This document shows positions 45,821 to 55,800 of a stretch of DNA of 64,000 nucleotides, piece by piece. The DNA comes from Salibacter halophilus. GTDB lineage: Bacteria > Bacteroidota > Bacteroidia > Flavobacteriales_G > Salibacteraceae. Each line of letters starts with the position of its first letter. Positions within the stretch are counted from its first letter, which is position 1. Made by a program: the position numbers and the translations under genes. The DNA lies in NCBI RefSeq assembly GCF_008806325.1, contig NZ_WACR01000006.1, forward strand, positions 62,001 to 126,000, written 5' to 3'. The notes beneath the pieces are model-generated. The model made no database searches, was not told the origin of the DNA, and was given only the letters and a program-made list of their open reading frames with translations.

Positions 45821-47347
45821 TTGTTTTATTTTTCTGCCGTCAATACGAACATTTTGTCCTCCTTCGTATTCATTTGTGAGAATCAGTATTCCATTACGAT
45901 CAAAACGTTTCCAAACACCTTCTTTCAATCCAGCCTGGTATTCACCCTGCAGCATCTTTTTTCCATTATCGTAGTAATAAGTGTGCTTACCATCAGGTAA
46001 ACCATCGATGAATGATCCTTCAAAAGCGAGTTCCTCAGTATCCAGGTAATAATGCTTCCATTCTCCGTAACGCATTCCTTCAATGAATTTTCCTACTTCC
46101 TTGTATTCTCCACTGATAATCGTCCATTCACCATCTTCTAATCCATTGATGTAATAACCTTTTACAACAACATTTCCTTCTTCATCGTATTCCAGAATTT
46201 CGCCATCTTCCTTACCGTTTCTAAAGTATTCTTCTCTGAGGATATCTCCATCTTCATAATACCATTTCCACATTCCGTGAGGTTTACCACCAGCCAGATA
46301 AGCACCATGCTGCTCAATACTACCATCTTTGAAGTAGAACTTCCATTTCTTGTAGCGAGCTCCATCCAGGTATTCACCTTCAGCACGTAATTCTCCAGTT
46401 TGATAGAACTCCTTCCATGGACCTTGTTTCAATCCTTCTTCATCGATTATTCCTTCTCCTAAAAGATTTCCTTTATCGTAGATCTTTCCGGATACAACTT
46501 GCCCTGAATCATTAAATTTCTTCCAAACGCCATGCGGTTTTCCATTCAAATAAGTCCGTTCCCACTCAACTTGTGCATTGTCGTGAAAAGTTCGTTTAAC
46601 CTCAACATTCATCAACTCTTCAGCGTTTTTAACAACCTCTCCGTTGACATATTTAGTCGTTGAGAGAAGTTCTCCATTTCGGTCATATTCACGGAAATAA
46701 CCATTTTTTAAACCATTGACATAACGACCTTCAAGCTGTTTTACTTTTTTAGTTTCTTCTATATCTTCATGATAGGTAATCCAGAGTCCTGTTTTCTTTT
46801 TCTGAGGATTGTATCGATTGATCTCATAGCGATCTTGCAAAAAGCCTTTTTCGTATTTCAAAATTGCGATTACACGGCCATCTTTACTGTATTCGTAAGC
46901 TTCACCTTCAACTTTGCCGTCAACAAATTTTTTCTCGTACTCCTTGTTTCTCCTTTCAGGAAAGTAATATGTTGCCCAACCTTGTTTTACATCATCTTCG
47001 TACGGAATTTTAGAAACGAGTAAACCTTCTTCATTGTAATTATAAGTGTATCCGTTGCGTTTTCCAGCTGTATAATTAATTTCCTGTTCAAGAGCTCCAT
47101 CTTCACGATAAAAGCGCCACAGGCTATCTAATTTAAAGTTCTTCCTGTTTCCTTTTGATTTGAGGTTGCCGTTAGGGTAGTAGGTTTTCCAGTATCCATT
47201 AGGTTTGCCATCTTTAAAATAGCCTTCGCTGGAAATAATCCCGTTATCATATCGAAATACAGTGTAACCTGTAGAATCGGTTTCTTGGCTCTGACCAATA
47301 TGAAAAAACAAGAAAGCAACGATTCCTAAAAAAGCTCTTTTTAACAT
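45818..47347 (-). CDS. Exported MORN-repeat (YwqK-like) protein
   Basis: A 509-aa exported protein with signal peptide MLKRAFLGIVAFLFFHIGQSQ. The rest is about 17 repeats of 20-25 residues of the form YxNGxxxGxWxxYYxxG (for example GYFKDGKPNGYWKTYYPNG, AYLAGGKPHGMWKWYYEDG), the MORN_2 / YwqK type. Such proteins are common in Bacteroidota, often of unknown role; database 'antitoxin YwqK' labels reflect one B. subtilis member and are not supported here. The repeats presumably form an elongated beta-sheet surface protein. Confidence 0.87.
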   Translation of the reverse strand: MLKRAFLGIVAFLFFHIGQSQETDSTGYTVFRYDNGIISSEGYFKDGKPNGYWKTYYPNGNLKSKGNRKNFKLDSLWRFYREDGALEQEINYTAGKRNGYTYNYNEEGLLVSKIPYEDDVKQGWATYYFPERRNKEYEKKFVDGKVEGEAYEYSKDGRVIAILKYEKGFLQDRYEINRYNPQKKKTGLWITYHEDIEETKKVKQLEGRYVNGLKNGYFREYDRNGELLSTTKYVNGEVVKNAEELMNVEVKRTFHDNAQVEWERTYLNGKPHGVWKKFNDSGQVVSGKIYDKGNLLGEGIIDEEGLKQGPWKEFYQTGELRAEGEYLDGARYKKWKFYFKDGSIEQHGAYLAGGKPHGMWKWYYEDGDILREEYFRNGKEDGEILEYDEEGNVVVKGYYINGLEDGEWTIISGEYKEVGKFIEGMRYGEWKHYYLDTEELAFEGSFIDGLPDGKHTYYYDNGKKMLQGEYQAGLKEGVWKRFDRNGILILTNEYEGGQNVRIDGRKIKQ

Positions 47348-47777
47348 TCCGTAGTTTTGTTCTAATTCTTCTTTTAAAATATAAGATGTTATTATTAGTC
47401 TGTTGAAAGTGTTTAAAAATAAAACGCAATTTACTTTGAATTGTGTGTTTTCAATACTTCATAACAGTGTGTTCACAATCTGTAAATATCTAAATTACTA
47501 CAAATGAAATCAAACGAGGGTTTTTAACAATATGTTAGCAACGTATAATAGTTGAATAAATTTTTGGTCAGAGCCTGTTTTACCTATTGAAGGAATGTCA
47601 GGAGATTATCAGAAACTACTGGTCTAAAAATTTTTTGTTGTGCTCATTTATATCAATTCGAATTTAAAGTGACATTTGCAAAGAATAAGTTTGAACCACT
47701 TTCAACTGTTATTAACATCGTTTTTAAACATTTTGTTAAGAACCCTGCAAGAAATATAAAATCAGTAAATTAGTGTT
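47348..47777. other. AT-rich intergenic region
   Basis: 430 bp between the divergent MORN-repeat gene and rpiB, with no gene, tRNA or clear terminator. It holds one copy of the window motif (GGTCAGAGCC, 47566-47575), one of only three copies outside genes. No DnaA-box cluster was seen, so an origin is not claimed. Confidence 0.6.
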
Positions 47778-48215
47778 ATGAAGATAGCGATTGGCAGTGA
47801 TCACGCGGGTTTTGACCTCAAAGAGTCACTTAAAAAGTACATTGAATCAATGGGGAACGAGGTTACAGACTTTGGTCCTGAAACAGATGCGAGAACGGAT
47901 TATCCTGATTATGCTCATCCGGTTGCTGAAGCGGTGCAAAAAGGAGAGTTTGATTTGGCTGTTTTAATATGCGGAAGTGGAAATGGTATCAATATGTCGG
48001 CTAATAAACATCAGGGCATTCGTGCTGCTTTGTGTTGGGAACCTGAGTTAGCTGCATTGGCTCGTCAACACAACAATGCTAACGTACTATCACTTCCCGC
48101 CAGGTTTATAGAAGAACAAACAGCTAAAGATTGTGTGAAAGCCTTTTTGACTAATGAGTTTGAGGGTGGACGACACGCAGCCAGAGTTGAAAAAATTGCT
48201 CCCGGATCTGATTGA
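47778..48215 (+). CDS. rpiB: Ribose-5-phosphate isomerase B
   Basis: Interconverts ribulose 5-phosphate and ribose 5-phosphate; 145 aa, the usual length. MKIAIGSDHAGFDLK has the Asp8-His9 substrate residues, and VLICGSGNGINMSANK carries catalytic Cys65 and the anion hole. CWEPELAALARQHNNANVLSLPAR is conserved. A zinc-ribbon DksA/TraR-type gene starts 16 bp after the stop. Confidence 0.95.
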   Translation: MKIAIGSDHAGFDLKESLKKYIESMGNEVTDFGPETDARTDYPDYAHPVAEAVQKGEFDLAVLICGSGNGINMSANKHQGIRAALCWEPELAALARQHNNANVLSLPARFIEEQTAKDCVKAFLTNEFEGGRHAARVEKIAPGSD

Positions 48216-48231
48216 GAATTTCTTCATTATT

Positions 48232-48570
48232 ATGGACAGCGATCAAAAAGCACAAATCGAAAAAGCTATTCGCGAAAAGTTGGAAAAGGTGACCAGCGAT
48301 ATTGCAATGCTCAAAGAGCAAACAAAACCAATATCGCCTGATAATGCTTATGGACGCGTATCACGAATGGATGCTATCAACAATAAAAGTGTTGCAGAAG
48401 CAAATTTGCGCCAGGCTGAGAACACCATTAAACGACTGAACATTGCGCTCGATCATTTGAAGAAAGATGATTTTGGAAAATGTATCAGTTGTGGATCTGA
48501 AATAAATCCAAAAAGACTAATGATTATGCCTGAATCGCGTAAATGTATCCGCTGTGCATCGAGAGGATAG
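48232..48570 (+). CDS. DksA/TraR-type zinc-finger protein
   Basis: A 112-aa protein from the ATG at 48232 (MDSDQKAQIEKAIREK). The N-terminal two-thirds is a coiled-coil hairpin; the C-terminus is a four-cysteine zinc finger, FGKCISCGSEI ... SRKCIRCASR, as in DksA/TraR proteins that enter the RNA polymerase secondary channel. The DxxDxA tip motif of DksA is not clear. The stop overlaps the following gene by 17 bp. Confidence 0.85.
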   Translation: MDSDQKAQIEKAIREKLEKVTSDIAMLKEQTKPISPDNAYGRVSRMDAINNKSVAEANLRQAENTIKRLNIALDHLKKDDFGKCISCGSEINPKRLMIMPESRKCIRCASRG

Positions 48571-49204
48571 TAATCAATGTTCGCTTTGTGATCAATGGTC
48601 AAATCACAAAGTACCCGGCCCATTCAATCGTACCTATTACCGCTGTAAAAACTGCGAACTGATTTTTGTAGATCCTTCAGATTTCATCTCTGAAAAAGAG
48701 GAATTGAGACGCTATGATTTACATGAAAATAATTCTGATGATGAAGGATATCAAACGTTTTTGAAAAAAGCAGTTGAGCCAGCTTTACTATATTTAAACG
48801 ATGAAATGCAAGGATTGGATTACGGATCTGGTCTTAATAAAGTGCTTTCGTTGCTGTTAAAAGAACAGGGAATAAAGTGTGATAATTTCGATTATTACTA
48901 TCATCCAGAGTTAGAAGATAAAAAATACGAGTTCATTTTTTCAACAGAAACATTCGAGCATTTCACTGATCCTAAAAAAGAACTGGAAAAAATTGATAAT
49001 CTACTCGTTGAAGGAGGTTATTTAGTAGTAATGACCAAAACATGGATCAGTGAAGAACGCTTTGAAAAATGGCATTACGCGAGAGATTATACCCATGTTT
49101 CCTTCTTTAACGTAGAAACCTTTCATTACATAGCTAAAAAATGGAAATACCGTGTTCTTGAAAATATCAGGAATACAGTATTCATTCTTCAAAAAAGCAA
49201 TTAA
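48554..49204 (+). CDS. Class I SAM-dependent methyltransferase with N-terminal zinc ribbon
   Basis: A 216-aa protein starting with GTG at 48554, because the next in-frame ATG is deep in the methyltransferase domain. Residues 9-36 hold two CxxC pairs (QCSLCDQW, YRCKNCELIF). LDYGSGLNKVLSLL is the SAM-binding loop (about 88-101), and FIFSTETFEHFTDPKKEL is the post-motif II region. Such zinc-ribbon methyltransferases often modify sugars or lipids. The 17-bp overlap with the DksA-like gene suggests translational coupling. Its 3' end overlaps the convergent SulP gene by 4 bp. Confidence 0.85.
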   Translation: MHREDSNQCSLCDQWSNHKVPGPFNRTYYRCKNCELIFVDPSDFISEKEELRRYDLHENNSDDEGYQTFLKKAVEPALLYLNDEMQGLDYGSGLNKVLSLLLKEQGIKCDNFDYYYHPELEDKKYEFIFSTETFEHFTDPKKELEKIDNLLVEGGYLVVMTKTWISEERFEKWHYARDYTHVSFFNVETFHYIAKKWKYRVLENIRNTVFILQKSN

Positions 49205-50748
49205 ACTGTTGGTTTTGCCCGATCAGATACTACCTTGTATCGAGGATCTTCAAAGTAATTTACCTCCACAATAGCCTTTGCATTGTCCAGTAAACGGAGA
49301 CAATCCTTACTCAGGTGACGTAGATGCACTTTTTTTCCTGCTTTGGCGTATCGCTCGGTTATTTTATTGAGTGCTTCGATAGCTGAGTGATCAACCACGC
49401 GAGACTCAGCAAAATCGATAATTACGTGTTCTGGATCGTTTTGAATATCGAATTTATCATTGAAAACTGATGTTGATCCAAAAAATAGCGGACCGTAAAT
49501 TTCATAGTGTTTGTAACCGTTTTCATCAACGTGCTTACGAGCTCTAATGCGCTTTGCATTTTCCCATGCAAAAGCAAGAGCAGAAATCACTACACCTATT
49601 AGTACAGCGACTGCCAGGTTGTGGAAAACAATCGTAACACCAGCAACTAAAACCATTACAATTACATCAGTGATTGGAACCTTTCTAAAAATACGTAAAC
49701 TCGCCCATTCAAACGTCCCGATGGCTACCATGAACATCAGTCCGGCCAGGGCAGCCAACGGAACCTGCTCGATCAAACTGGATCCGAAAAGAATAAAAAT
49801 CAACAAACTGATGGCAGCTACAATTCCCGATAACCTGAATTTACCTCCTGAGCTCACGTTGATAATACTTTGACCGATCATAGCGCAACCGCCCATTCCG
49901 CCAAAAAATCCATTCACGAGATTCGCAACTCCCTGTCCGATAGCTTCTTTATTACCTGATCCGCGTGTTTCAGTCATCTCGTCAATTACTGAAAGCGTGA
50001 GCAAACTCTCGATCAATCCAACAAGAGCCATAATAATGGAATAGGGAAGCACAATTTGAATAGTCTCAAAATTTATTGGCACAGATGGAATATGAAACTC
50101 AGGAAAACCACCCGATATAGAAGCGATATCACCAACTGAGCGAGTGTCAATATTGAAATAAATAACGATTGCTGAAACCACTAAAATAGCTGCCAGTGAA
50201 GAAGGAAATGCTTTGGTGAGTTTTGGTAAAAAGTGGATTATAGCCATGGTCAGAACCGCAAACCCAATCATTATCCATAGTGGAGGTCCCTGTAGCCAGG
50301 AAGCTTCACCTGTTTCAGGAATAGTCTTAAAATGACTGAATTGAGAAGTGAAAATAATGACTGCTAATCCGTTTAGGAAACCAAAAATAACGGGATGTGG
50401 AACAAGCCTGATAAACTTACCGAGCTTAAACAAACCGATGACAATTTGAATAATTCCCATCAAAACAACTGCAGTAAACAAATATTCAACTCCGTGACGA
50501 GCAACCAAACTCACTACAACAACAGCAATAGCTCCTGTAGCACCGGAAATCATTCCCGGTCTACCACCGATTAATGAAGTAATTAATCCAATGATGAAAG
50601 CGGTGTACAGCCCAATAAGCGGGTTTACATTCGCGATAATCGAAAAAGCAACAGCTTCTGGAACGAGTGCAAGGGCAACAGTAAATCCGGATAGGATTTC
50701 GTTTTTTGGATTAAAACCCCTGGTTTTCAATTGTTCAATAAAAGTCAT
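49201..50748 (-). CDS. SulP-family anion transporter
   Basis: Inner-membrane sulfate / bicarbonate-type transporter, 515 aa, with about 10-14 membrane segments. It begins [21 protein letters not shown], with [19 protein letters not shown] (the SulP signature region) and [20 protein letters not shown] cytoplasmic STAS domain lies at about 420-510 ([23 protein letters not shown]). Substrate specificity cannot be decided; bicarbonate uptake is common in marine bacteria. Confidence 0.92.
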   Translation of the reverse strand: MTFIEQLKTRGFNPKNEILSGFTVALALVPEAVAFSIIANVNPLIGLYTAFIIGLITSLIGGRPGMISGATGAIAVVVVSLVARHGVEYLFTAVVLMGIIQIVIGLFKLGKFIRLVPHPVIFGFLNGLAVIIFTSQFSHFKTIPETGEASWLQGPPLWIMIGFAVLTMAIIHFLPKLTKAFPSSLAAILVVSAIVIYFNIDTRSVGDIASISGGFPEFHIPSVPINFETIQIVLPYSIIMALVGLIESLLTLSVIDEMTETRGSGNKEAIGQGVANLVNGFFGGMGGCAMIGQSIINVSSGGKFRLSGIVAAISLLIFILFGSSLIEQVPLAALAGLMFMVAIGTFEWASLRIFRKVPITDVIVMVLVAGVTIVFHNLAVAVLIGVVISALAFAWENAKRIRARKHVDENGYKHYEIYGPLFFGSTSVFNDKFDIQNDPEHVIIDFAESRVVDHSAIEALNKITERYAKAGKKVHLRHLSKDCLRLLDNAKAIVEVNYFEDPRYKVVSDRAKPTV

Positions 50749-50835
50749 ACCAAATAAAAATGCCTGTTAATAAGTGCGCAAAAATGAAGTCGCGAAAGTA
50801 CAATTTATGCTACCAGTAAAAAGTGCTGAGTGTTA

Positions 50836-52002
50836 TTAAAATGAGAAATACTTACTCAGCTCATCCTGAATGTTAGGATTCACAAGAATAGCGAGAGTTA
50901 TAGAGATCAATAAACCGATGAATGCAAAGAATGCATCTCGCAATACAAGTCTGATTGTATCCATTGATTTGCGACCTGTTGAACTGTGTTTACTGAATTG
51001 CATCGCAATTTCTCTACCTCCAAGAAGTCCAAGGAATACCCAGGTTGTACTCATCGGTATGGTACTCATTTCTTTGAAGAAGAACAGAATGATAGCGTAA
51101 ACAAGATCGATGATTGAAGCGGCTCTAACATCGGTTACTTGTGATTTTTCCTTTACAATTTGCTGGATCTTATCACCTTTCAAATAGAAGAGGAGTCCAA
51201 GACCAAAGAATATGAAACCAGTAAAAAAGATAAAGCCCCATATACTCAAGCTACGGTCCAGGAAAACAGCAATATTAGCGGCATCCTGCATAATCCACAC
51301 AGACCACAAGGCACCACTGATAATCCATTGAGCAACACGCCACAATGGATGAGGTTTTCCTTTCAGCATCTTGTTGACAATTTTACCTAGTAAGAGCCAA
51401 ACGATTATTGCCATTGTAAAAGAGACAAAGTAACCGAGCAAACTCTTTTGCGTAACACTGATAATCCCCGATGCACTTCCACTAAAGGCTGATAATAAAA
51501 GGAAAGTAGTTGATACAGGCATCCTGAGCCTCGTAATAATCAACAGAATTAACGGAGCAGCTAACTGCAAAAAATGGAATTCTGTTGGCGCTTCAGAGAA
51601 TCCTTTTGAGGATAAACGCTGATAAGAGACATCACCATCGTAAACGATCCAACTAAACAGAACAGTCGCGATAAAAATACCACCTATGTACAGCCACAAC
51701 TGCCACCAGGGCCGGTCTTCGTTACTGGCTATAAAGGTTCCGATCGTTTGAATGGAATCATTGGCAATTGCCGAATAAGCAGCGAATGTAAAACCTACCC
51801 ACATCGCAATGCGGGGATAAGGATAAAAAATAGCGGCTAAAATGATAAAGAGAACGATGAGCCTAAAAAACAAACGCTCTTTGAAAAAGAACATCCGCAA
51901 GATGCGGTATCGTTTTCGGCCGATTAAAGCTGAAGTGAAATTGTAATTCAGCTCGCTACCAACCTTCGTCTCTTCTCTTTCCTTTTCTTTCTTTTTAGAC
52001 AT
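50836..52002 (-). CDS. PiT-like inorganic phosphate transporter homologue
   Basis: A 388-aa inner-membrane protein with about 10 hydrophobic segments after a charged N-terminus (MSKKKEKEREETK). The two inverted half-repeats show PiT signatures: AAYSAIANDSIQTIGTFIAS (compare GANDxANAxGT, about 94-113) and STIPMSTTWVFLGLLGGREIA (about 308-328; compare PISTTH), with LRMPVSTTFLLLSAFSG in the middle. This indicates a divergent PiT family member; phosphate or sulfate as substrate is inference. Overlaps the upstream gene by 8 bp. Confidence 0.75.
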   Translation of the reverse strand: MSKKKEKEREETKVGSELNYNFTSALIGRKRYRILRMFFFKERLFFRLIVLFIILAAIFYPYPRIAMWVGFTFAAYSAIANDSIQTIGTFIASNEDRPWWQLWLYIGGIFIATVLFSWIVYDGDVSYQRLSSKGFSEAPTEFHFLQLAAPLILLIITRLRMPVSTTFLLLSAFSGSASGIISVTQKSLLGYFVSFTMAIIVWLLLGKIVNKMLKGKPHPLWRVAQWIISGALWSVWIMQDAANIAVFLDRSLSIWGFIFFTGFIFFGLGLLFYLKGDKIQQIVKEKSQVTDVRAASIIDLVYAIILFFFKEMSTIPMSTTWVFLGLLGGREIAMQFSKHSSTGRKSMDTIRLVLRDAFFAFIGLLISITLAILVNPNIQDELSKYFSF

Positions 52003-52774
52003 CGTAATTTTTAAATCCGCCTATTTTATTGTTCTTGATTCTTGTATCGATGTATTCTCTAACAAGATTTATCCTGATATAACCCCTGCTCACAATGAGG
52101 AAGAAAATGGGTGAGATAACGTGAATTGCGAATTCCTCTAGTGTAAAAGGAATAGCACTACCTGTTTCAAGACCGTAGAAAAACAGAGCAAAAGGATTGA
52201 TGATAGAGGTGTTGGATATCCAACCTGATGCAAAGAATAATAGCATTATGAGGATGGATAAAAACAAGGTTCCTGAGAATTCAACTTCTCTGAAAACGTA
52301 TCTTATAATGTAGTACATGTAGTAGATTATGGCTACAAGAATTCCGTTTGCAAACCCTGTAACCCATTGGCTTTCAATTGAGTACCGAATGGTGTTAAAA
52401 TGATAAACCTCACCGATGTTTGAAAGGCAACATTCGTTGAGCATTAGGAAAATTTGAACGGCAAAGAATGCTCCCAGGATCTGAAAAGGAATGTGAAGTA
52501 ATCTCCTCCATGAAAAGCCACTTTCAAATAGCTTTATCAACGTGATAAGCGGAATAACATCAACCACATACCGGTAACTGGGAGTGAACATAGCAGCTAA
52601 AAAACCCAGGCCTACATAAAAGCTGAGTTCAGCATAACTGATGTCGTATTCAGGAGAAATAAATCGATAAATGAAAATCAGGAATAAAAGAGAAAACAGG
52701 AATGACGCGAATATTTCACCACCGTAATGGGAAATGGTCATGAATTTTTGGTACCTCTTTTTACTCGTCATCAT
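51995..52774 (-). CDS. Membrane protein resembling a degenerate aquaporin
   Basis: A 259-aa membrane protein with six main hydrophobic segments, starting MMTSKKRYQKFM at the ATG 52774 (a TTG lies at 52777). The two halves recall MIP channels: YVVDVIPLITLIKLFESGFSWRR ... ILGAFFAVQIF where aquaporins have HxNPAVTxA and a QxxGA helix, and NTSIINPFALFFYG ... VISPIFFLIVS where they have the second NPA and a final VGP helix. Only NPF and VIP remain of the NPA motifs. The stop side overlaps the PiT-like gene by 8 bp, so the pair is coupled. The aquaporin relation is inferred. Confidence 0.6.
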   Translation of the reverse strand: MMTSKKRYQKFMTISHYGGEIFASFLFSLLFLIFIYRFISPEYDISYAELSFYVGLGFLAAMFTPSYRYVVDVIPLITLIKLFESGFSWRRLLHIPFQILGAFFAVQIFLMLNECCLSNIGEVYHFNTIRYSIESQWVTGFANGILVAIIYYMYYIIRYVFREVEFSGTLFLSILIMLLFFASGWISNTSIINPFALFFYGLETGSAIPFTLEEFAIHVISPIFFLIVSRGYIRINLVREYIDTRIKNNKIGGFKNYDV

Positions 52775-52896
52775 CAATGGGTGTTACCCCGTTTATTTGC
52801 GGGCAAAGATAGCGGAGCAAAAAGCACTTCATGAAATTAATGAATTGCTCAACATCAAATTTAACACAGGGTTAATATTTCATGACGAAGCAGTAA

Positions 52897-54204
52897 TCAC
52901 TTTAAAGTGGACTTGTAGGTTTCTAAAGCCCGCTCACGAGCAAACTTATGTTCTACAATTCGTTTTTGCTGATAATCGAGCTCCTGGAATTCGGGAACCC
53001 ATTTATTGATGTATTTGAGATCAGGATCAAACTTTTTGGTTTGCAGCTCTGGATTGAACACCCTGAAATACGGAGCGGCATCGCAACCGCTTCCTGCTGC
53101 CCATTGCCAGCCACCATTGTTTGAAGCCAGTTCGTAATCGATTAGTTTTTTAGCAAAATACTGCTCGCCCCAGGTCCAATGTACGAGAAGGTGTTTTGTT
53201 AAAAAGCTGGCTACGATCATGCGGACTCTGTTGTGCATAAAACCGGTTTCATTCAACTCGCGCATTCCCGCATCAACAATCGGATATCCGGTTTCTCCTT
53301 TACACCACTTTTCAAATTCTTCTTCGTTGTTTCGCCAGTTAATTTTATCGTATTCTGGACGGAAAGAAGTTGTTACAATTTGCGGATTAAAGTGAAGGAT
53401 CATCTGATAAAAATCTCGCCAAATAAGCTCATTGAGCCAAGATCCACTCAATGCTTTTCCCTTTTTCGCCATTTTGCGAATGCTAACTGTTCCAAACCGG
53501 AGATGGACACTCAATCTCGATGTTCCTCGAACTGATGGAATATCTCTTTTATCACTGTAGTTTTTGAGCAATTCATCGTCAACTCTGCTCGATGGAATGT
53601 GGTCATCTTTCCGCTCGAAACCCATGTCTTTCAACGAGGGCATATCCAATGGATCTGACCGATAAAGTTTATCTAAATTTTTACTGGACCAGTAAGTATC
53701 GAATTCGTTACCTTTTAACGTATTGAACCACATCCTTTTATAAGGACTGAAAACCGAGTACCAACCACCATCTTTCTTGACAACCTCATCTTTTTCAAAA
53801 ATCACATGATCTTTGAATGTCTTGAATTCAACATTTTTATCCTTACAAATTTGACCAATGTTTTCATCCCTATCTTTGGCATAGGGCTCGTAATCGCGGT
53901 TTGTGTAAACAGCTTCAACGTTATATTCAGAGAGGATTTCAGGGAAAATATCTTCAGGCGTACCGTATTTCACGATGATGGAACCGCCATTATTTTCGTA
54001 AGTTTCTTTGATTTCACTGAGCGCATCGTGGATAAAAGTGACGCGCCTGTCTGCTCTATCCTCCAGTTCATCGAGGATATTGCGATCAAAAATAAAGAGA
54101 GGAAGCACATTTTCTTTTTCGGTCAGAGCCCGGTACAAGCCATGATTATCGTCAGTCCGCAAATCTCTTCGATGCCAAAAGAGCGTGATTTTATCTTTAC
54201 TCAT
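52897..54204 (-). CDS. Photolyase/cryptochrome-family flavoprotein
   Basis: FAD blue-light protein, 435 aa from the ATG at 54204 (MSKDKITLFWHRRDLRTDDN). The N-terminal Rossmann antenna domain is followed by the FAD-binding C-terminus with SVHLRFGTVSIR, WLNELIWRDFYQM, GYPIVDAGMRELNETGFMHN and the WQWAAGSGCDAAPYFRVFNP signature. This fits class I CPD photolyases or related cryptochromes. It lies 2 bp from a flavin reductase gene, with an SDR gene beyond; together they probably form a light-responsive operon. Confidence 0.92.
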   Translation of the reverse strand: MSKDKITLFWHRRDLRTDDNHGLYRALTEKENVLPLFIFDRNILDELEDRADRRVTFIHDALSEIKETYENNGGSIIVKYGTPEDIFPEILSEYNVEAVYTNRDYEPYAKDRDENIGQICKDKNVEFKTFKDHVIFEKDEVVKKDGGWYSVFSPYKRMWFNTLKGNEFDTYWSSKNLDKLYRSDPLDMPSLKDMGFERKDDHIPSSRVDDELLKNYSDKRDIPSVRGTSRLSVHLRFGTVSIRKMAKKGKALSGSWLNELIWRDFYQMILHFNPQIVTTSFRPEYDKINWRNNEEEFEKWCKGETGYPIVDAGMRELNETGFMHNRVRMIVASFLTKHLLVHWTWGEQYFAKKLIDYELASNNGGWQWAAGSGCDAAPYFRVFNPELQTKKFDPDLKYINKWVPEFQELDYQQKRIVEHKFARERALETYKSTLK

Positions 54205-54206
54205 AA

Positions 54207-54860
54207 TCAAAAGAGGTCTTTAGGAAGGTGAGTCGTTTTTTCGTTGGGTTTAGCGTAGTTGAGTCTGCCCAATTTTTGCACACTGTAATAAGCATCTAAA
54301 TCGCTGTTAGCAATGACATTTGCCTTTGTGAGATCGATAAAACCATCTTTTTTGATGAATTCATTCGAAATTCTTACCTCGTTTACAGCTCCTACAATTA
54401 AAATGGTATTGTTCGCTTTTATCACATGTTCTTCCTCAAACTCCAATCCAATTTGAATTAGAGATTCTTTGACGTAAGGAGCTTTGTTGTTTCCGTATTC
54501 AGCAGTTAAACCAACTTTATCAAACTCATTTTCATCGCCTTCATATTTAGCCGCTGTTTGATGCGCTTTTTCGTAAAATGATTCGCTTACATGATTAATC
54601 GAGAAGTGCTTTGTTTTTCTGATATTCTCGAGAGTATCGCGCCTCACAGTGTGTGGCCTGAACAAAACACCCATATATGGCGGATTTGAACCAACGTGAA
54701 CGAGCTGACCAAAAATCGCCAGATTTTCAACTCCAGTTTCGCTTATGGATCCGACCAATGGAGCACTTTTAAAACCGATTAATCCATTGAAAAAATGAGC
54801 TCTGTACCGAGATGGAAATTCTTCAAAATCCTTCTTTGTAAAAGTTGATTGTTCAGTCAT
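54207..54860 (-). CDS. Flavin reductase-like FMN-binding protein
   Basis: A 217-aa protein of the flavin-reductase-like FMN-binding split-barrel family. It starts MTEQSTFTKKDFEEFPSRYR; GFKSAPLVGSISETGVENLAIFG and NPPYMGVLFRPHTVRRDTLENI are conserved flavin-contact regions. It may supply reduced flavin to the neighbouring photolyase. One base separates it from the SDR gene stop. Confidence 0.88.
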   Translation of the reverse strand: MTEQSTFTKKDFEEFPSRYRAHFFNGLIGFKSAPLVGSISETGVENLAIFGQLVHVGSNPPYMGVLFRPHTVRRDTLENIRKTKHFSINHVSESFYEKAHQTAAKYEGDENEFDKVGLTAEYGNNKAPYVKESLIQIGLEFEEEHVIKANNTILIVGAVNEVRISNEFIKKDGFIDLTKANVIANSDLDAYYSVQKLGRLNYAKPNEKTTHLPKDLF

Positions 54861-54861
54861 A

Positions 54862-55551
54862 TTAAATTTTTACGCTTCCCATACCGCCATCAAGCCCAAT
54901 TACCTGACCAGTAATCCAGGAAGACTTATCAGATAATAAAAATGCAGCCATATCGGCCAATTCATCAGGTGTTCCCACTCGCTTGAGCGGATGGCGTTCA
55001 TTTGAAGATTCGCGCTTTTTATCGTTGTTGAGTAGTTTTTCAGCCATCGGAGTGTCAGTCAATGAAGGAGCAATGACATTAGCCCTGATCTTTGGAGCGT
55101 ATTCTGCCGCAATAGTTTTCGCCAATCCTTCAACACCGCTCTTAGCAATAGCTACGCTCGCGTGAAACGGCATTCCCAGTTTTGAAGCTACTGTTGAGAA
55201 AAATACCAAACTTCCCTTTCCGGCTTTCAACTGATCGAGAACCTGCTGCGTCAATTTTATAGCTCCCAGCACATTGATTTCAAAATCATTTTGAAAATCA
55301 TCAACTTTCAATCTGTGAAAAGGTTTTAGATTTATACTTCCCGGGCAATAGGCCATTCCGTGCAATTTATCAGGTAAACCACTTATTTCAAAATCTTTCG
55401 TGACATCAATTTCGAGGTGATACACATTTTCAATTCCGTCTAAATTGTCACTTGTCCTGGAAGCAACATATACTGTATGTCCTTCACCTGCTAGTTTTTT
55501 GGTCAGAGCCAATCCAATTCCCGAACTTCCTCCTACTACTAAGTAATTCAT
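54862..55551 (-). CDS. SDR-family oxidoreductase lacking the catalytic tyrosine
   Basis: A 229-aa short-chain dehydrogenase-like protein. MNYLVVGGSSGIGLAL is the TGxxxGIG-type NAD(P) loop. The catalytic region FFSTVASKLGMPFHASVAIAKSGV has the serine and lysine, but valine where the YxxxK tyrosine should be. IAPSLTDTPM and WITGQVIGLDGGMGSV match the SDR C-terminus. It heads the SDR / flavin reductase / photolyase operon. Confidence 0.87.
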   Translation of the reverse strand: MNYLVVGGSSGIGLALTKKLAGEGHTVYVASRTSDNLDGIENVYHLEIDVTKDFEISGLPDKLHGMAYCPGSINLKPFHRLKVDDFQNDFEINVLGAIKLTQQVLDQLKAGKGSLVFFSTVASKLGMPFHASVAIAKSGVEGLAKTIAAEYAPKIRANVIAPSLTDTPMAEKLLNNDKKRESSNERHPLKRVGTPDELADMAAFLLSDKSSWITGQVIGLDGGMGSVKI

Positions 55552-55800
55552 AATTCTATTGCTTTTCTACGACAACAAGTTACTAGAGAATTAGTTTTTC
55601 TTTTCGAAAAAAGTGGATTGAAAAAATAGTGCACTCTCACAATTTAATATTCTGTTATTTAACAGGTTAACATAATATTTGAGAAAGGTAAACATCATTA
55701 TTTAAAATTCGTGATTATATTGTAATATTGGGGTTTGAAAACCTAATGATTGGAGCAAGATAATTGAAGTTGAGCTCAGTTGGCCAATCCTTCGCTTTTT

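Noticed and set aside
47348-47777. Replication origin in the AT-rich gap
   Set aside because: No cluster of DnaA boxes was found; the nearby parS sites only suggest general origin proximity.
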